Origin: Streptomyces sedi
GTDB lineage: Bacteria; Actinomycetota; Actinomycetes; Streptomycetales; Streptomycetaceae
Length of the DNA stretch: 64,000 nt
Assembly: GCF_006335015.1 (NCBI RefSeq)
Contig: NZ_VDGT01000007.1
Span: 124,001-188,000 of the forward strand
Direction: 5' to 3'
This document shows positions 63,801 through 64,000 of this stretch, in pieces. Made by a program: the position numbers and the translations under genes. Position 1 is the first letter of the stretch. Each line of letters begins with the position of its first letter. The notes beneath the pieces are model-generated. The model was not told the DNA's origin. It saw only the letters and a list, made by a program, of their open reading frames with translations, and did not search any database.

Positions 63801-64000
63801 CACGCTGCCCGAAACGACCACCCGGTACCTGGACTTCCTCAACTGGCAGAACGCGTTTCTGGCCAGCCCGGAGGCGGAGCGGATGTACCGGTACTGGCGG
63901 GAGCGGCTGCCGGCGGGGACGCCCGAGCTGGCGCTGCCGACCGACCGGCCGCGGCCCGCGGTGCGCACCCACAACGGCGCCTCGGAGTTCTTCGAGCTGG
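57820..64000 (+). CDS. Type I polyketide synthase-NRPS hybrid (KS-AT-DH-KR-ACP-C...), incomplete at window end
   Basis: The frame is open from ATG 57820 (AAGGA upstream) to the window end, 2060 residues. KS about 21-445 has Cys193 in DTACSSS, His328 and His375. AT about 557-860 has Ser648 in GHSTGE. DH about 918-1195 has His947 in HxxxGxxxxP and Asp1112. KR about 1440-1640 has GAFGALG at 1452, Ser1595 and Tyr1608. ACP has Ser1772 in GLDSL. A condensation domain starts about 1830 with HHIISD at 1965-1970. All catalytic residues are present; ER and MT are absent. One such module feeding a C domain is the layout of iterative tetramate macrolactam synthetases. The expected A, PCP and TE lie beyond the window. 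Confidence 0.93.
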   Translation, partial: MKNSLPVPSSPEPEHDPESDRFAIVGIGCRFPGGANDHRSYWRNLLEGRDCLTPTPRDRYDVATLGSADRSKPGRLVGGRGGYIDGFDAFDPAFFGISPREAAQLDPQQRKLLEVAWEALEDGGQLPGRLAGSEVGVFVGAFTLDYKILQFADLDFETLAAHTATGTMMTMVSNRISYCFDFRGPSLSLDTACSSSLVAVHLACESLRRGETGLALAGGTLLHSAPQYTIAETKGGFLSPAGLSRPWDASADGYVRAEGVALVAIRRLADALADGDPIHSVIIGSGVNQDGHTPGITVPSADAQVRLIERVCARAGISPGDLQYVEAHSTSTAVGDPIEASALARALAVGRPPAGSGEPGAEPPYVGSVKANIGHTESAAGVAGLIKTALALKNGVIPPQINLDRLNPEIDGASLPFRIPTEPTAWPDHDGPARAGVNAFGFGGTNAHVLLEEPPRRTPPPPAEEGRPAYSVLPLTARADEALPELAGAVRTELTGGQPHDVAWTLAHRREHLDRRMAVAYSSPEELDEALAAAERGEPHPLVATGQRREGLRGRLVWVFTGMGPQWWAMGRRLYAEEPVYREAIDRCDRAFSRLVDWSLRDELLADEDASRMAETWLAQPANFALQTALAALWRSRGVTPDAIVGHSTGEIAAFHEAGVYDLADAVTVAVHRSRLQHRLVGTGRMLAVGLPQAEAARRARRYGGRIDLAAVNSPGSVTLAGEAEALAELAGELEEERVFARFLDVEVPYHSAQMAAIEGELRETLADLKPRRARVPLYLTALPGTVARGEELDADYWWHNVRDTVWFQAAVDRLVDDGFELFLEIGPHPVLGHSVRECLARREVKGQALPSIRRGENEPERFARSLAQLFTLGVDIDWQALHPTGRPVALPTYPWRHERYWTEPPSVAGVRLGELDHPLLGRRLAGAAPAWEAALDLERAPYLRDHRIEGRALFPAAGYLEMAAQAVRALTGGTHTTIADLELRKALFLPEERSTRARLTFAPDSPTFHVVSTGGAEPTTHATGTVRGGQPRPFGPPLDTERVRGFRREAGSEVYARLAGHGYHYGPAFQGIEELWLGPGEALARLRLPEAAVDEGVSGGTDHQLHPVLLDSCFQTLLAHALADEPPREGGAVRLPVAIDEVRLTPAGDRPLWVRAVVTEATDELLVGDLTVYADDGTPLGAVTGFRAADVERAAGAVGTATVDGWLCAPQWDELPPLNAESVGSPGRLLVFADAQGGVGDALAKLVAERGGHCHLVRPGQVGRTDLMAGESTLVPGSADGLARLLAEAGDAFDAVVDLWALDQRGPEAGAAVAPGAAEGPFALVALARALLDEGRAGRLHVVTRGSQAVRAGDPVAPLGARAWGVTRVLRYQELTEWPGLLVDLDGSGAVGPGEEAEALLAELLAGPEQRAGDEVALRGGRRFGCRLRPAELTRPLPLRLRADGCYVVTGAFGALGRLLCRTLAERGARQLVLLGRSPLPERSRWQDPGLDRRTAERVRFLRELEALGVQATPVTLDLTDESALGAWLEGHRAAALPPVRGVFHLAGEVRDTLLPGMDRETFGAVHDPKVLGAWALHRRLADEPLEHFVLFASVAAWLPTAGQTNYAAGNAFLDALAHHRRALGLPALSVDWGPWATGMIEELGLVEHYRQARGMTSLSPTAGMAVLERIIGQDVAQLLVATVADWPTFLSWYTAPPPLVEELAADATPVDGASAEGQPGAFVAEFGAADEAGRERLLTERFRAVVGAVLRVPGERLDAETGLNLLGLDSLLAMELRARLGAELGVTLPVVALLSGSTVGELVGQLREELLTRLTEGADGGGGAAVEVFTDPECYPLTQNQKALWFLKQLDPDGFAYNIGGAVEVRAELDPALMREAYRRLLERHPLLRANFVVEDGGPVQRIAPSAREDSAVFDVADQPWEAIYRLIIREYRKPYDLERDPLVRFRLLRRADDRWIITKAVHHIISDAISTFTFIEELLALYEDLRRGGPGTLPETTTRYLDFLNWQNAFLASPEAERMYRYWRERLPAGTPELALPTDRPRPAVRTHNGASEFFEL

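Noticed and set aside
59725..63972. 1415-residue leftward frame opposite the PKS
   Set aside because: Antisense to a PKS with complete active sites; Gln/Arg/Pro-rich without any domain.

Overview
The window looks like a chromosomal segment of a Streptomyces or close relative. It has very high GC, many GTG and TTG starts, GTGA and ATGA stop/start overlaps, Tat signals, a calerythrin-like EF-hand protein, a monomeric NADP isocitrate dehydrogenase, and extragenic palindromes built on GGGGCGCGGGGAACTGCGCG. I saw no rRNA, tRNA or CRISPR array.

Layout. 1-8.2 kb is mixed housekeeping: the 3' end of a PL8 polysaccharide lyase, two proline-rich envelope proteins, a small secreted protein, a nucleotide-sugar dehydrogenase, an EF-hand protein, and a divergent TetR/amidase pair with two operator-like palindromes. 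8.2-21.4 kb is a compact biosynthetic locus of twelve mostly overlapping genes in two divergent halves. The left half has two Gfo/Idh/MocA oxidoreductases, a sugar isomerase-like TIM barrel, an M20 hydrolase, an Ldh2-type dehydrogenase and a small unknown protein. The right half has two DegT/DnrJ aminotransferases, a UbiA prenyltransferase, an FAD oxidoreductase, an AMP-forming acyl ligase and a methyltransferase. The gene set suggests an amino-sugar or aminocyclitol unit joined to prenyl and acyl parts. I recognise no known product.

21.4-32 kb carries a TetR/serine-hydrolase pair, a DinB protein, gdhA, a GH20 hexosaminidase, a Tat-exported TIM-barrel protein, a binding protein lacking an export signal, and two envelope proteins. 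32.2-40.2 kb is a five-gene translationally coupled operon ending in a CHAT (caspase-like) protease with a visible His/Cys dyad. It is preceded by two paralogous TPR-like proteins and two unknown proteins, and is my best candidate for an undescribed system. 40.3-45.5 kb has icd, a GntR regulator, a LysR regulator and an EamA exporter.

45.46-49.30 kb is a decayed Tn3-family transposon with 29-bp terminal inverted repeats. Both tnpA and tnpR are remnants. Cargo genes (an AraC-type regulator fused in frame to a tnpA fragment, a cupin and an SGNH hydrolase) now fill the element. It is followed by a tyrosine-recombinase pseudogene with one in-frame TGA and an unknown gene, and a 14-bp direct repeat brackets this part. 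51.5-57 kb holds a D-amino-acid oxidase, an ArsR-like regulator, a flavin reductase, a cation/proton antiporter and a possible immunity-like protein.

From 57.82 kb to the window end runs an open reading frame for a large type I PKS (KS-AT-DH-KR-ACP) continuing into an NRPS condensation domain. This order is the one seen in iterative polycyclic tetramate macrolactam synthetases. The window cuts it off after about 2060 residues.
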